Part shown: piece after piece, positions 23,349-34,867 of the stretch
How positions within the stretch are numbered: position 1 is the first letter of the stretch
Layout: every line of letters begins with the position of its first letter
Assembly (NCBI GenBank): GCA_007644065.1
Contig: VJWN01000014.1
Coordinates: forward strand, 558,001-622,000
Reading direction: 5' to 3'
DNA length: 64,000 bases
From: Margaritispora aquatica
Lineage: Eukaryota > Ascomycota > Leotiomycetes > Helotiales > Discinellaceae
The notes under the pieces: generated by a model
Seen by the model: only the letters and a program-made list of their open reading frames with translations
Databases searched by the model: none
What the model was told of the DNA's origin: nothing
Position numbers and translations under genes: made by a program

Positions 23349-24841
23349 CTACTCAACTGAACCACCACTGTCAAGGCCAAAAGCTTCCAATACAGCTAGA
23401 GAAACTGTGGCGTAAGTCATTATCCTCGAGTGGTCTAAGTTTGTCAGAAATTTTGATCAATTTAATGGAAGATGAGGTACTTACGGCCATAGAGAACAAT
23501 ATCTTCTCTGATAAGCTTGTCACCAGCTTTCCATTTACTAGTGAAAGCTCCGTCGCCCATATCGATAGTTGTTCTTGCCTTCATCTTCCGCAAAAGACTG
23601 GGTTCCATGCCTGATCTAGTAGTTGCATTCGCTGCAGCTTCAAAAAGGGCTTCTGATTCAGTCCAGGGAATATCGCCGTCATTTTTGGACGCGATGATAA
23701 ACAGTCTAACCCTTTTTCCAAGGCGCACAAAGTTGGCCAACCGTGTCTTTGATGTCCATGTATCGACGATGTATCTATCAAGCAATTTTCGAAACCATTG
23801 CGAGCCTTTGAATGGTGATAGCAACGGAAGAATTCCTCCTAGGGAGTACTGCGTAACAAGACTGGGTATCGATGTGAAACCTGCTACAAGCACTACACCA
23901 GCAAATTCGACACCTTGGTTGGCAAAATGCTCAGAAACAGCAGCAGTAACTCCCGTCCCCAGACTCTGACCGAAAATCACAATCCGATCCGAAGGGATTT
24001 TGGCGACTTTCATAGCCCATTCCACGGTAGCAATTCCATCAATGATGACCCCTTTCTCCGTTGGAGATCCAGTTGAAAGCCCAAAACCGCGATAATCAAT
24101 AGCTAGAATATGAATGTTTGAGGAGCTTCCACTCGAAAGAGAGCGATACGCATCGGTTCGCCAACCTTGAGCGACTGTTCCGGCATTCTAAGAAGGTCAA
24201 TAGAACTCAAATAGAGTAAGAGAGAAGTACTTACACCATGAACTGGTTTTTGTCAGCGTCTGACACGAACCCTATCATTAAAGAGACTTACAACTGATGA
24301 TTAATCTTGATTCTGGATCATCTCTCAACAATTGGAATGCTTTGGTTTGGGTGATATCTTCTGCACATCCAGTAGGATCTTGCAATAATGTCGTCCCATG
24401 TTTAGAATACAGTCCCAGGGGTAGTACATGCCAAGCATATATGGTCTCATGGTCTGGAGTTGTGAAATTGAAGGGTGTTATTTGATTTTCTGAGACTGAT
24501 CAACACAATCTTTGGTAATGCAAGCTAGATAGACTTACTAGCAAATCCAAACTGCTCTGGTTTGTTGATATCTTGCCACAAGGCAGGGTTAAGACTGTGA
24601 ACATAGAGAACTCTCACAAACAGTCAGTCGGGAAAATCATCATTGCAGACAAATGTGAGACAAGTATGACAGGATTGTGCCTGAAAATACACCCAATATA
24701 TTGAGAAAACGAAAATTAATCTGGCACTTACTGCCTCTGCAACCATGGATTTGCTAGTGACGTTATAAGAGCCCCATAAACACAGAATACAATGAATAAA
24801 CTCCAGTATGCCTTTCGGAATATTGGAGCAAGTGATATCAT
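23349..24841 (-). CDS. ABHD12-like membrane alpha/beta hydrolase, with an 8-nt microexon
   Basis: Six exons: 24841-24732, 24612-24539, 24489-24292, 24242-24235 (8 nt), 24187-23485 and 23434-23349, giving 392 residues. The microexon TTCATGGT is needed: it supplies the FHG of FHGNAGTVAQGWR and exactly restores the frame. The introns on either side are 49 and 47 bp, both with GTAAGT donors. One membrane helix lies at residues 10-32 (WSLFIVFCVYGALI). The hydrolase part has IDYRGFGLSTGSP, the nucleophile elbow GQSLGTG, IIASKNDGDIPW and the C-terminal HHSRIMTYA histidine. ABHD12 relatives hydrolyse monoacylglycerols or lysophospholipids at the ER membrane. The substrate here is inferred only from family. 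The first intron (119 bp) uses a less usual GAG acceptor preceded by a CTGAC branch. Confidence 0.88.
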
Positions 24842-25357
24842 GGCAAACTGCTTTGCACAGGCATGTCAGATCTCAAATTTTTGTCCAATGAGCCCAAACT
24901 CACGCCATCAAAAACAAACGGAAACAGAAAATGAAAGGATAAGCAAGACGGCTTGCTTTGTTCAGGCAGTAACTTGCTTGTTGATATAAGTGCAGAGTGC
25001 TGTAAGGTCAGAAATAGTGGACAATAACGGCAAAATAAATCGAAACCTATTAGCTTACAAGCCCTGCGTCTTTCTTGATGAAAAGAAAATATCGAATACC
25101 CGATTTAGCTCTCTAGTTTTCAATTATCCTTGACTTAGTATCAGATTTCTAAAAGTGTGGCAACGAGCTCGGTTGTGTTGGAGACTAGGTGACGTGAGGT
25201 GAAGTGAGGTGGGAACGTCTTGCTTCTTCCTCACTCGCCAGTTTTGACGTTCTTCAATTCGTCTCGAGTCTTTTCGACAGAACATCAAATTTACACGCGA
25301 CGCGTTTATGGCACGATCCAGCCTCGACACTGGTAATTAATTGTAGAGACGATAGAT
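24842..25357. other. Divergent promoter region, ABHD12-like and SWC3
   Basis: The two neighbours start outward from this 516-bp interval. No gene or RNA recognised. Confidence 0.55.
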
Positions 25358-27119
25358 ATGGAGAGGAAGAGGAAGTTACCAGCTCGTTCATCGCGCACCG
25401 AGAACAGCAAGAAACGGACTTTGACTCCTCCAGACTCACGACAAACACCAACACCAGCAGATTCACCTGCCCCGACAGCTGTAATCCAGGAAGCTCTGCC
25501 GAAAAAGATTGAAGCTGGGAAAGCATTACCTACAGTGGATGAGCCCCAGAATCTAGAGACCTTACAGTCAAAGGACTATCAATCGGTGGCAGAAAGGTAG
25601 AATACCTCGCCCTGCTTCTGCCTACAAATGCTAACATGCAACCAGTGGTATTTTATCCGATTCATTGCACAGATCACGGCAGCAATGGCTGAGCGAAGGC
25701 ATTTTCGAAAAGTACTGGACAAAGCCTGTGAAGAAGAAGGGTGTCACAGATCTACCAGCCAACAATCCTGCCAAAGATACAATGACAAAGTTGGGCCAAG
25801 TTACGATTATCGTTGAACCTCATGTGTTCGAAGCACAAATGTTTGCGATAAAAGACAATACCCCTAGACCTCCGATTCCTCAAATTCAACCTCAAAATCC
25901 AATGTATCGGCCAATAATACAATATGGACCTCCGTCGGGCAGCTTCCCTCCACCACCTCCAGCACCACCACTAACAATTCAGAAACCAATACCCACTCCA
26001 CAAACTACCCCTCAACCTCTAAAGTCTGAAGATGTGCACATGACAAACTCTCAACCTACACCTCCTGCTAGTTATGCTCAGACGCCAAATGGAACCTTCA
26101 CAAATGGAGTTGGCCCAAATGGTTCAAATCCCCCGTCCAACACGTCCTCCTCAAACCCTCCACCGCCAGCTGCAGCTCGACCACGGCAAGGCAGAGGCAC
26201 AGATCCTGTCATTCAAATGTTAGCAGAACGGGCTGCTACTGATCCTAACCTGAAGTCTTTGATGAGGATAGTAGCAAATGGCGAGGCATCACCAGCACAA
26301 CTGAAAAATTTCCAGGATCACATAGATGACCTTACTCGATTACAGAAGGCTAGAGAAGTGGCAGCACAGGCTGCTCAATCGCCAAAACCACCCCACGCGT
26401 CTCCCGCCCAATCTTCTTCCCAGCCAGCTACACATGTCAATGGCAATACATCCTCAAAACTCGCACAGCCACCTGCACCGCCAGCAGTCATACCATTCAA
26501 AGCTAATCCTGTCCAAAATATCCCAGTCGCAAAATCCGACTATCAGCAGCCACAGGCTCTTCGGTCGAAAGGGCCAGTTCCTTCCAAGTCTGATATATCT
26601 GGTGTTGTATTTGAGTTCAATGGTGGTAATGGCGACCGATACCTATTTCCAAAATTCAGTATCTTAGAGCCTTTCGGGACTACAAGTCAAATGGTGGCTT
26701 CCTTCTTGATTGTACGCAAGGGAAGCCGTAGTGACAGTCCGTCTTACGATGCAGATCTCGATTACTATCAACCTATTACGATTCGACTTCAGTTTTCACA
26801 TTCGAAGCAGCTTGATGCTCTCCAAAAAGTTGTTGCACCGCAGGAAGAGGTCCAACGGTATATGAATGATGTTATGGATAAGGCTACAAGAGCAGAATAT
26901 GTCCTCCTGGCGATGCGACTTCCCAGAGATAATGACACGACTAATGTGCCAGAAAAGGAAGAGGAGGATAAGAACGAACTATCAGAACCTATTGTTGGAT
27001 GGGCGACCACCAATACTACTTTACCTGTAACGCTGAAAGCAAAGCCCGCAAAGAAGGTGCCAACTGAGGAAGAACAGTACCAGTCTTTTATATCCTCGGT
27101 GGCGGCGGGACCTTTGTGA
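25358..27119 (+). CDS. SWR1 chromatin-remodelling complex subunit 3-like protein
   Basis: Two exons, 25358-25596 and 25646-27119, with a 49-bp intron (GTAGAA donor, GCTAAC branch), give 570 residues. A basic N-terminus leads to a conserved block: DYQSVAERSGILSDSLHRSR, QQWLSEGIFEKYWTKPVKKK and MTKLGQVTIIVEPHVFE. I recognise this block as the SWC3 domain of the SWR1 complex, which exchanges histone H2A for H2A.Z. A Pro/Gln/Ser-rich disordered middle (about residues 165-370) follows. A second folded part then runs from GVVFEFNGGNGDRYLFPKFS to the end. The gene is divergent to the ABHD12-like gene. The identification rests on recalled family sequence, so a profile search would settle it. Confidence 0.75.
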
Positions 27120-29432
27120 GGATTTATTGTGATGTATTAGAGCATGGGGCATGGGACTTTGTTATGGCGTTAGTGTGAAGCTCATGGCAGTGGAGTATGG
27201 TTATTCAAATGGGCGGATCAATCAACTGAATCAATGGCTGGGGAATAATTGGCGTCTTGGGTAGAGTCGACAAGCTGTGGGGAATGCTACCGGACTCCCA
27301 AAAAGGAATTGTACGTTATTTAGAGTGTGGCGAGTATGGAAAGGCCTCTCGGATTGAGATGATCGAATGAGCACGCTCAGTTCTTAAAGTTTTTGCTGAA
27401 ATGATGCAATCGTGTCGCAGTATAAAGTGACTTAGCTATGGTGGACACGTGTTTCTCCCTCCAGCAGCAGAAGTCTGCGGCTTTTTTCTTAGATTTGTAT
27501 AGATAGGAGTGAAAGTATCCACAGGTGTGACCATTAGACTCGATAGAGACATCTTCTCTCCCATATTTTCTGTTCCAGTGCTATCTATTTGAGCTGGGTA
27601 TTTGCTGGCAAGCGTTGCGGTGATAGAGTTAGTACTTTCTACTTCTTTATCTTGCACATGTTCATCTCAGCAATATCCCTGGTGAGAGAGAAGAGGAACA
27701 CTGAGGTAGTACCGCAGCTGTTTTCACTTGCGTAATCTTGGATTATTGTTTGTTGCCAACTTACACCATTCTTTCGTTAAAAGATGGTCACTTGCTAAAG
27801 CGGGAGTGTTGAGTGAGTCTAAGTTTGAAGATGCCAGGTATAAATATGCATCAACGAAGCCGGTTAGTGATTAAATAAGGGCACAATAAACACGGTGAGT
27901 TGTCAGTGATACTCCTCCTGTTTGAAGTATTGGTAATTGTAAGGAAGTCAAATCTCGAGGAGATCATTTTGTTCTTGACCACACATCGCATCGTAAGTGC
28001 GAAGAGAGGATCGACAGGCATCTATAGTTACCCTCCCCAACAAAATTCATTGTTTGCTGTCACGTAATACTTCCGCTGTCAACTAGAATTGAACGCTGCG
28101 AAAAGCAGGAGTCGTACTTCGTCAAGGATCGAGCTGTGGTAGAAAGCCATCTTCCAGGGGCAAAATCGGTGAATAAGTTAGAGCTGACCTGCCGGATGAG
28201 AAGCATTCACAAAACTTATGTTTGACACTCCCCATGACACATACTCTTGATAATACCATATCGTCGATGACTCCTCATAGCATGTTCTTGATGCTGCTTT
28301 CATATGCGTAAATGGTTGTTCGGCAGATCCCTATTGTTGTGATCCTCGAGAGGTTTAGAGTAGCTTCGAGTTCTGACTTAAAAGTTTGGTTTTCTCTCAT
28401 AGCTGCTCGAGATCTAGAGAGGCTGTGTGGAAATCATCAGTCACTTTTGCTTAGAAGTTTGAAGCAGCGAGACTTTTAAACGAGTAACATATATGTGGAG
28501 TATGGAATAAACTCACATGTATATGTGTTGTGTCATTGGTCTCCGCCTGGGATGACGAGGTACGGAGCTAGTGTTTGAGGTTTGCAGTCTTGATAATAAG
28601 TAATAGCTTTGTTTCTCTATCCCATCTTCGTGATACCTTGAACAGTATACATGTCGATTTTACTCTCAATATTTAGACTTGTCTCACGTTGTGGAAAATT
28701 CTTGAAAATGCTGAGTCCTAACGCAACGTAGGTCAGTTGCAAGGACCTGTTGTCAATAGTTTGCTGTTCTTAGTCATATATGCCTATATATTCTTAATTT
28801 ACTGCAGCTCAGAGAACTGTGTTGGCGAGTTTGTTGTTTGTAGGATGCGGGGTAATTATAGTTCTCTCCACGCACAAATATTCTCGCTTAACATACACAT
28901 ACAAGTACAATATAGGACAACAGAGATCACAAGCGAGGATTTTAGTGTCTTTGCCTCTCTCCAGTTTTTATCCTCGCTGGCATTTTCATGTGTCCTTACT
29001 AACAGGAATATTCAGGAGAATAAATCCCGTGGTCGAGGTTCTAAGGTATAGCCTTGGTTAGGCTCTAAGGTGCTTCAACACAATGCAAAGTATCAAACAC
29101 ACTTGAAATGTGTAAATCATTCTGCAGTTACCTTGAAAGCTAAATGACTTCCAAAAGCTCGCTTTCGCGGAAAACAGCACATCGATAGAGAACACTTGTT
29201 CTGCAAAAAACACCAGATGCTCCGTAAACGAGGAGTGTGCGAATCCCTACTGTAACATGTACAACGTGCAATGAACGAGACATCATGATATATAAGGCGT
29301 GCTTGGAACTTATTTTCTCTTTTCTAACCACCCTGAATCGAAATCCCTCTATTCCTCAAACAATTCGATCATAGCCCTTCTCGCAGCTCAAAGTCAAAGT
29401 TAATCAACTGTTGTAGATATCAAGATCCTACA
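27120..29432. other. 2.3-kb gene-poor stretch
   Basis: Only scattered frames of 63-104 codons occur, without domains, plausible starts or splice continuity. The base composition is AT-rich and no repeat or transposon end was seen. It may hold UTRs or unannotated non-coding transcripts. Confidence 0.55.
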
Positions 29433-30252
29433 ATGTCGGTCAAATCATGGAACGAATCTCCCACATATTCTCATTACTACAAAAGAAAGGTGCACGCCTA
29501 AGTTTATCCATTTTTGTGTTTCGCTAACATTTGATCCTTCTTTCTTATACAGCCCCTTATCGGAACAGACCATGAAACCAAGATCTCAAATATCAAGGAC
29601 GGTAAGCATGGTGAGATGAATACAAGGATTGTTCACCCAGACCCCAAGCCCTTGATTTATCTTACGGACAAAAATCTGGCTATCTGCAACGAGTACATCG
29701 AGCGAAATTTTGGACCATCCGACACTTCTCATTATCGTCGACTCCAGAATCCGAAGGATCATGCCGAGCTTGTGTTTAAAATCTTAGCTACCCGGCATTT
29801 AAAGATCGAAAATATCAGTCAGTCCATTCGTGTCATGAACTGGGTTACGCTCAATGCCAAGGAACCTGCCATTGACGACCAAGTGCACGAGAGCAAACCC
29901 ATGACGCTGGATCATTTTATTACCTGGTTCGTGACAATTGCAGACAACGAACACGCCCGCCAGTGCGCAATGAAGAAGTCCAGCCCCAAAGGAATTGCGG
30001 AGCAGGCTGCACACACTGCTGCCCTGAAGGACGAATATCACAACAAAACCCTTCCTCGTAAAACCTATCCTAGTGGTAGCTGGTATTGTGTAAGCGGTTT
30101 CTTCTCGTCTTTAATCCTTGGCAGTGGTCCACTCTCTGATAATGATACAGTGTTATAAAGGTTGCAAATGTCGCAACCCGAGATACCAAGGTGAATGTGA
30201 TGCAAGAGGTTGTGGACACGAGATTTGTGAGGACTGCGACTGGTCTTGGTAG
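29433..30252 (+). CDS. Unknown protein with C-terminal zinc knuckle
   Basis: Three exons, 29433-29489, 29553-30089 and 30151-30252, give 231 residues. The introns are 63 bp (GTGCAC...ACAG, GCTAAC branch) and 61 bp (GTAAGC...ACAG). The second junction joins WYC to CYKGCKC so that the frame continues into GECDARGCGHEICEDCDW. The C-terminal 37 residues thus hold W-x-C-C, C-x-C and C-x3-GCGH-x2-C-x2-C, a probable zinc-binding unit, and the protein ends just after it. The N-terminal 190 residues are charged and helical with no recognised domain. The same zinc signature is in the proteins at 1287-3772 and 8124-8480. The function is unknown. Confidence 0.72.
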
Positions 30253-30898
30253 TTAGATCTACCAAAGGTGGTCTTGCTATGAAGAACTGGTACCGGTTAC
30301 ATCTGGTATGTAGGCATTGACAGAATGGCTGTGGTTGTGAGGTGATGAGAAGTTGCTGTTTCCTTTATGGCCTTGGATATCGGTGCTATTTATGTTTCAA
30401 CGATGCGGTGCGAGGCACATTAAATTGAACGGGTTTCATTTAGGTCCAGTTATGTCGTCGTTGTTGTGTGTTTGAGCTCCATCATCTAGATCTTTGAAAT
30501 TCGGCCAAGGTTAATATATTGTTTTATTGTTTGGCTCTGTTCATTGATGTCTTCTATTCGTGAGAGCGGAATATTGACTAAACGCTGGTAAAGGCGTGCG
30601 GGTAAGATTCTTTACTCGATGCACCAAATTCTTGAAAAAAGTATGGTTTATTGCTTGAAGACTTCTGCTTCCCATTAAATTTGGAACTTTTTATTGTTAA
30701 ATAATTCCATATTCGCTTACAAGTTGTGATTGAGATGCGGATATCAGAATCAAGAGTCAAAAAGAAGAACTCACAGACGATGAAGAGCCTGGGCTGTAAT
30801 TCAAATATACGAAATACCTAGATAAGTGAGATGTCTAACCCGTAACCTTATAAACACTATTTTTTGAGATTCTCGATACTTCTATCGATATTATCAAG
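30253..30898. other. Intergenic, no gene seen
   Basis: 3' flank of the zinc-knuckle gene and leader of the next small gene; AT-rich, nothing recognised. Confidence 0.55.
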
Positions 30899-31333
30899 AT
30901 GTCGCCTCGAACTCAAGACTCCAGAAGAGCAACCAGCGCATCTATTGCTTTCCAATCACATCCTGTAATCGAAAATGAACTAGAATACGTCCTCAACCGC
31001 ACAAACACCTACCTCTCTTCTTTATCACCCGTCGAGCTTGAAACCTACGACTCACAGCTAACAGCAAACGTCTCCTCCGCAGCACGCAAACACCTCAATG
31101 ATGAACCCAAGCGTGTTATGGCAGAATGCCCAGAGATGCCATCGTATGTGGAATGTAAGAGCTTGGCAGATTATCTTTTCCTGTGGCTGGTTGATGAAGA
31201 GGGAAAAGCGATGAGATTGAGGATGGGAAGTGGTGGTGAGGCGAAGGTCAGAAGGAAGGTGTTAGGAAGAGAGGACTTCAGGGGATTTTTGGTCAAGGAT
31301 TGTTACGGCGAGTTTTGTGGACAGGTATTGTGA
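30899..31333 (+). CDS. Hypothetical 144-residue protein
   Basis: A single-exon frame with a good start context and no recognised domain. The protein is charged and probably mainly helical: an N-terminal Ser/Thr-rich tail (to about residue 20), a helix-rich middle (ENELEYVLNRTNTYLSSLSP), then LADYLFLWLVDEEGKAMRLR and a basic segment ending KDCYGEFCGQVL. No signal peptide or membrane segment is seen. GC-rich third positions within the frame, in otherwise AT-rich surroundings, support coding. Confidence 0.6.
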   Translation: MSPRTQDSRRATSASIAFQSHPVIENELEYVLNRTNTYLSSLSPVELETYDSQLTANVSSAARKHLNDEPKRVMAECPEMPSYVECKSLADYLFLWLVDEEGKAMRLRMGSGGEAKVRRKVLGREDFRGFLVKDCYGEFCGQVL

Positions 31334-31565
31334 TCGTGGTAGAATGGTGTAACTTGGCCTCCACCTTGCCAAATACCAATGCATTTGTTTGATATACACA
31401 GCCATCAACGCCAAATCATTGTGGTCTCTAGCTTGCTTTCCATCGAGTTGAGGATATGCAACACTTCACGACATGAAAACAATGAAAACAAAGATCCATG
31501 ATTAACTCCAACACCAGCCCAATGAGCAAATTGAAACTCCTCCTTTTATATCACGCCGGATTGTC

Positions 31566-31901
31566 TTATTCGTGCCTTGATCTATCTTTCTCTGCATATG
31601 TCTTGTTCCATGGCTTTCTCTCCTTGGCGTTTTCCATCAAGGCAGTCCGATCAAAGATTGTGTCACTGCTTTAATGTTAGCCCAAACTTCCGGCTTCTCT
31701 ACACAAGTAGCGTCAAAGTGGAAGGGAATAAACTCACGATCGGTCTTGGTGGGGATGTATGTTGGCATTGTATTCCGAAAGTTCCCTCCTCATATTATTC
31801 GCCATACTCTGCGCCTTTGACGGCTTGGCCATCTGATTCATGGTGATTACTGCTGCAACTGCACCAACTGCAACCAAACCCGCTTTGCTGGCAACGCTCA
31901 T
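31566..31901 (-). CDS. Small 87-residue protein with N-terminal hydrophobic helix
   Basis: Two exons, 31901-31738 and 31665-31566, separated by a 72-bp intron (GTGAGT donor, GCTAAC branch, GCAG acceptor). The frame is kept across the junction. Residues 5-20 (SKAGLVAVGAVAAVIT) form a short Ala/Val-rich helix after a Met-Ser-Val start. The remainder is hydrophilic and basic, ending KPWNKTYAEKDRSRHE. The design resembles small inner-membrane or intermembrane-space mitochondrial proteins, but I do not recognise a family. The gene stands alone in an AT-rich region. Confidence 0.6.
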
Positions 31902-33104
31902 GGTGATGTATTGTTTGTTTTAAGGAAATGGAGGAAGCGAGAAGTTTGAAATGTGAGCGAGGATGATTCTCCTGAGGTTTTGTGACTTGATGAATTGTGA
32001 ATGAACAGCGACAAAATTTCCGTCGCTGTCATCCTTATATCTTTCTCGCTTCACGGTTCATTGTCAGCGAGGGGTAGCGAACTTAGGTGTTTTGGTGTTT
32101 TGGTGTTGTGGTTTTCGGGGCCTATCGTATGACCGTCGGACGATTTTGCTTGCGGGTGGTTCCGATGTCATGCTATAACACGTACGAACGATATTTTTAA
32201 GGTCAATTTAATGATTGAATAAACTCTCCCTTAGAACCTATTTGCTGGGTGTTTTCGGAACTGCTAAGACAGGTGGGAAAAATCGTAGACTTTGAGTAGC
32301 GTGTGATCGACGATTGTGGGGTACTCCACTCTGAACTGCTAGATTCTCTTCGTCAATTTCTCAACCCCAACACAATACGCCAAAGGTAACACTGGTACCT
32401 GGAAGATGATAGTGATGTCATGGGATATACTGGAGACGCATCCTAAGAGTATGAATTTCACAATGAGACCTACGCCCAGGATCACAAATTGAAATAACTA
32501 TTTGTGGGCAAGTATCGATTTTCTTCTTATGCCGCTTGAGAAGTCTTCCAGTTTCAAAAGCAATGAATATCATTGAAGTGAACACGGACAAATTGTTCAC
32601 ATCGTAAGATTACTGGAGTGGTGAAATTCGATGTTGCGTTGTTGCGTTGAAGCTATCACTTAAGAATAAAAACATAGAAGGAGGACACTGCAGTTAACTG
32701 CATGAAACAAAGGTGAGGTTAAGGTAAGACTTCCAGTTATACTGCTACCTGCCATCTCTGAAGTTTAGACTAATTATCTAGATTCACAGAACTTTGGTAG
32801 AGAACAGGTGGAGTTGTTAAAATAAAGATGGTCTAGCACCTCGGCAAAACATTGGGCTAGTTGAGCTTCCACTAGAACGCTCCGGCTCTTGCAACAACTA
32901 AGTGTTTTCACGTACTGGTCTCATTTCAATGCTCGTGTTTCATTTTCACCTTGCACTCATTCCTTGATATACTCGTTCATATTACTGCTCCTCACGTCGC
33001 GCTATGTGCAATATCCTATGCGCCCCGGTCGCGACCTCCACGCAAAGCCCAACTTCATTACCCACTTAATTCGGATTCGCCATAATTGCGTGCGCCTCGC
33101 AGAT
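31902..33104. other. 1.2-kb intergenic stretch
   Basis: No supported gene. Frames near 32889-33293 on the plus strand are shadows of the cysteine-rich gene on the other strand. Confidence 0.5.
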
Positions 33105-33408
33105 CTAGCGACAGCAAGGGCAGCAGGGAAGGTTGCAGCTCTGCGAGCATCCATATCCGCAGCAGTTGCAGGATGTGCTCTCTCCTCCACGAAGCCCGAC
33201 CTCGTCTCCGGACGTGCTCATCATAGCATTTGGCTTCTAGTGCGCAAAGAAATGTATCAGCATACGCAAACGATTGCAATGAACTGGGGATAGTTCCGCG
33301 ATGAGGACTGCTCACTGGTTGACGGGCTTCGATTGCAGTTTGACTTGTGCTGACGGACATCGGCTCAATGGCCTTGACCTGCTGCTCGACGATTTGTTGA
33401 GAAGGCAT
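33105..33408 (-). CDS. Small protein with cysteine-cluster C-terminus (74 residues)
   Basis: Two exons, 33408-33316 and 33236-33105, with a 79-bp intron (GTGAGC donor, GCTGATA branch, CTAG acceptor). The N-terminal 30 residues are Gln/Glu/Ser-rich and polar. After the splice the protein is Ser/Gly-rich and ends in CNCCGYGCSQSCNLPCCPCC plus one Arg, nine cysteines in 21 residues. This recalls the CYSTM class of stress-related, cysteine-rich membrane-anchor tails, or a metallothionein-like metal site; acylation of the cluster is also possible. There is no signal peptide. The unspliced frame reads through the intron in a different register and gives an unrelated Arg-rich tail, so the spliced model is the one that explains the cysteine array. 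Confidence 0.6.
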
Positions 33409-34867
33409 CTAGAGGTTGTCAATTCTGTATACTTGCGCATGTTAAATCACCGCATACCTTGAGTTTTATCTTTCAGATTACTTGAGAGTTGTTGGTGAAG
33501 TTGAGCACCATTAAATCTAGCCTCTGTACTTCTGATATGGACTTGGCTTGGCAGCTGAAAGTGACTGGATCAGGGAGGTGTTTGACCGCTATTATATTTT
33601 GGTGCCACAGTTAAGAAGTGCATATTGCTTTTTTCCTGTCTTGGATGTCTGGCTTAATGCTTTTGTGTTACTTTGCGCTGGCGCTGGCCTTATCAGAAAG
33701 GAATGTTGAAGGGGTGGAGAGGATGAACCCTTGACATAAGTCTCTCGACGTCCAATGGACGAAGCAATTGGAAACTCGTGATAACGAAAATACGCCCAAA
33801 AACTCAGCCACTGTCTGAAGAGAGAAGAAAGAAGCTCGTGTGGCTGGCTTTCCAATTCTCTTGACCTCAGCTGCAGGACTGAAGAAGCAAACGACAATTC
33901 TCGACTTCATCATACACTTCAACGTCTTTCAGCTATGGCCGACGGCACAGCAGCTCGAGCTTCTTATTGCGCCTGGAGATAGATTCAATCTAACCGGCTC
34001 CCACAGACAAAGTGAAAGCAAGTGTCTTCTGCTATCATATATGATCCGCCGAAGCCGCCGTGTATATACTGTCTGTCCATCAACTGGTGGCCACGAGACA
34101 CACTGAGGCAAATTTGTAATATAATTTTCCGAAAGGATTTGAGAGTTATCTCGAGCACACAGGAATTTGCCACTTGACATGTTTGAACTGTGCCATGTCA
34201 CACACACGGTAACTACCGAGTCGCCCAGGTTGAGCATTTGCGCAGTTTTTTGTCTTTATAAACCATCGACCTCGGGACTAACGCGAACCTCTTTTACCTT
34301 GGGTTCTAAAATTCTACATTCATGGTCAAAATTCTCGGCATCACTGCTCGGTCTCCCGAATACCATTTCCCTTTTCAAATAAAATAAGCACTAGCTAGTC
34401 ACTTGATGCAATATTTACCACTTCAGCCGCGAGTTACTATAGCCGCTATGCGACTCTGTACGAGTATCCAACTACATCGATTTTCCATAGGAACTCAAAG
34501 ATATCAATTGACTGCGGTCTAATTCGGGATGCATTTGACGGAGCCTAGATCCCGCCGCATACTTCTAACTTGTACTTGGTACCCTTGGTTTGCTGGCAGC
34601 CAAATGCAATCGTAAGTTCCTTCGACATCTCCAGTTTTTTTGTCATCAGCGAGTCGGATGGTTTCTTGCGTGTGTCATGAAATAACCGTAAATTTCTATG
34701 GAAACTCCGGGGTGCGGGGATAGGTTAAAGTCAACTATCCAAAGTGCTTCTTTGTTGGCGGAGGCAGTGTTTTTCAGATGTGAGTATATATACAGCGACG
34801 AAATCTTCAGGTGGGTTTTGTTCAGTATCAATATCGCCTTTTCCTCTAAGTGTAATTTGACGCAAAA
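33409..34867. other. 1.5-kb intergenic stretch
   Basis: Short overlapping frames on both strands, none supported. The last about 100 bp have a TATATATA-like element (34788-34794) ahead of the CBM1 protein gene. Confidence 0.5.

Noticed and set aside
28737..29051. 104-codon plus-strand frame with hydrophobic start
   Set aside because: AT-rich, no domain, no conserved pattern; the hydrophobicity follows from T-rich sequence.
32889..33293. 134-codon plus-strand frame
   Set aside because: Overlaps the small cysteine-rich gene on the other strand, whose splice signals and Cys pattern are better evidence.
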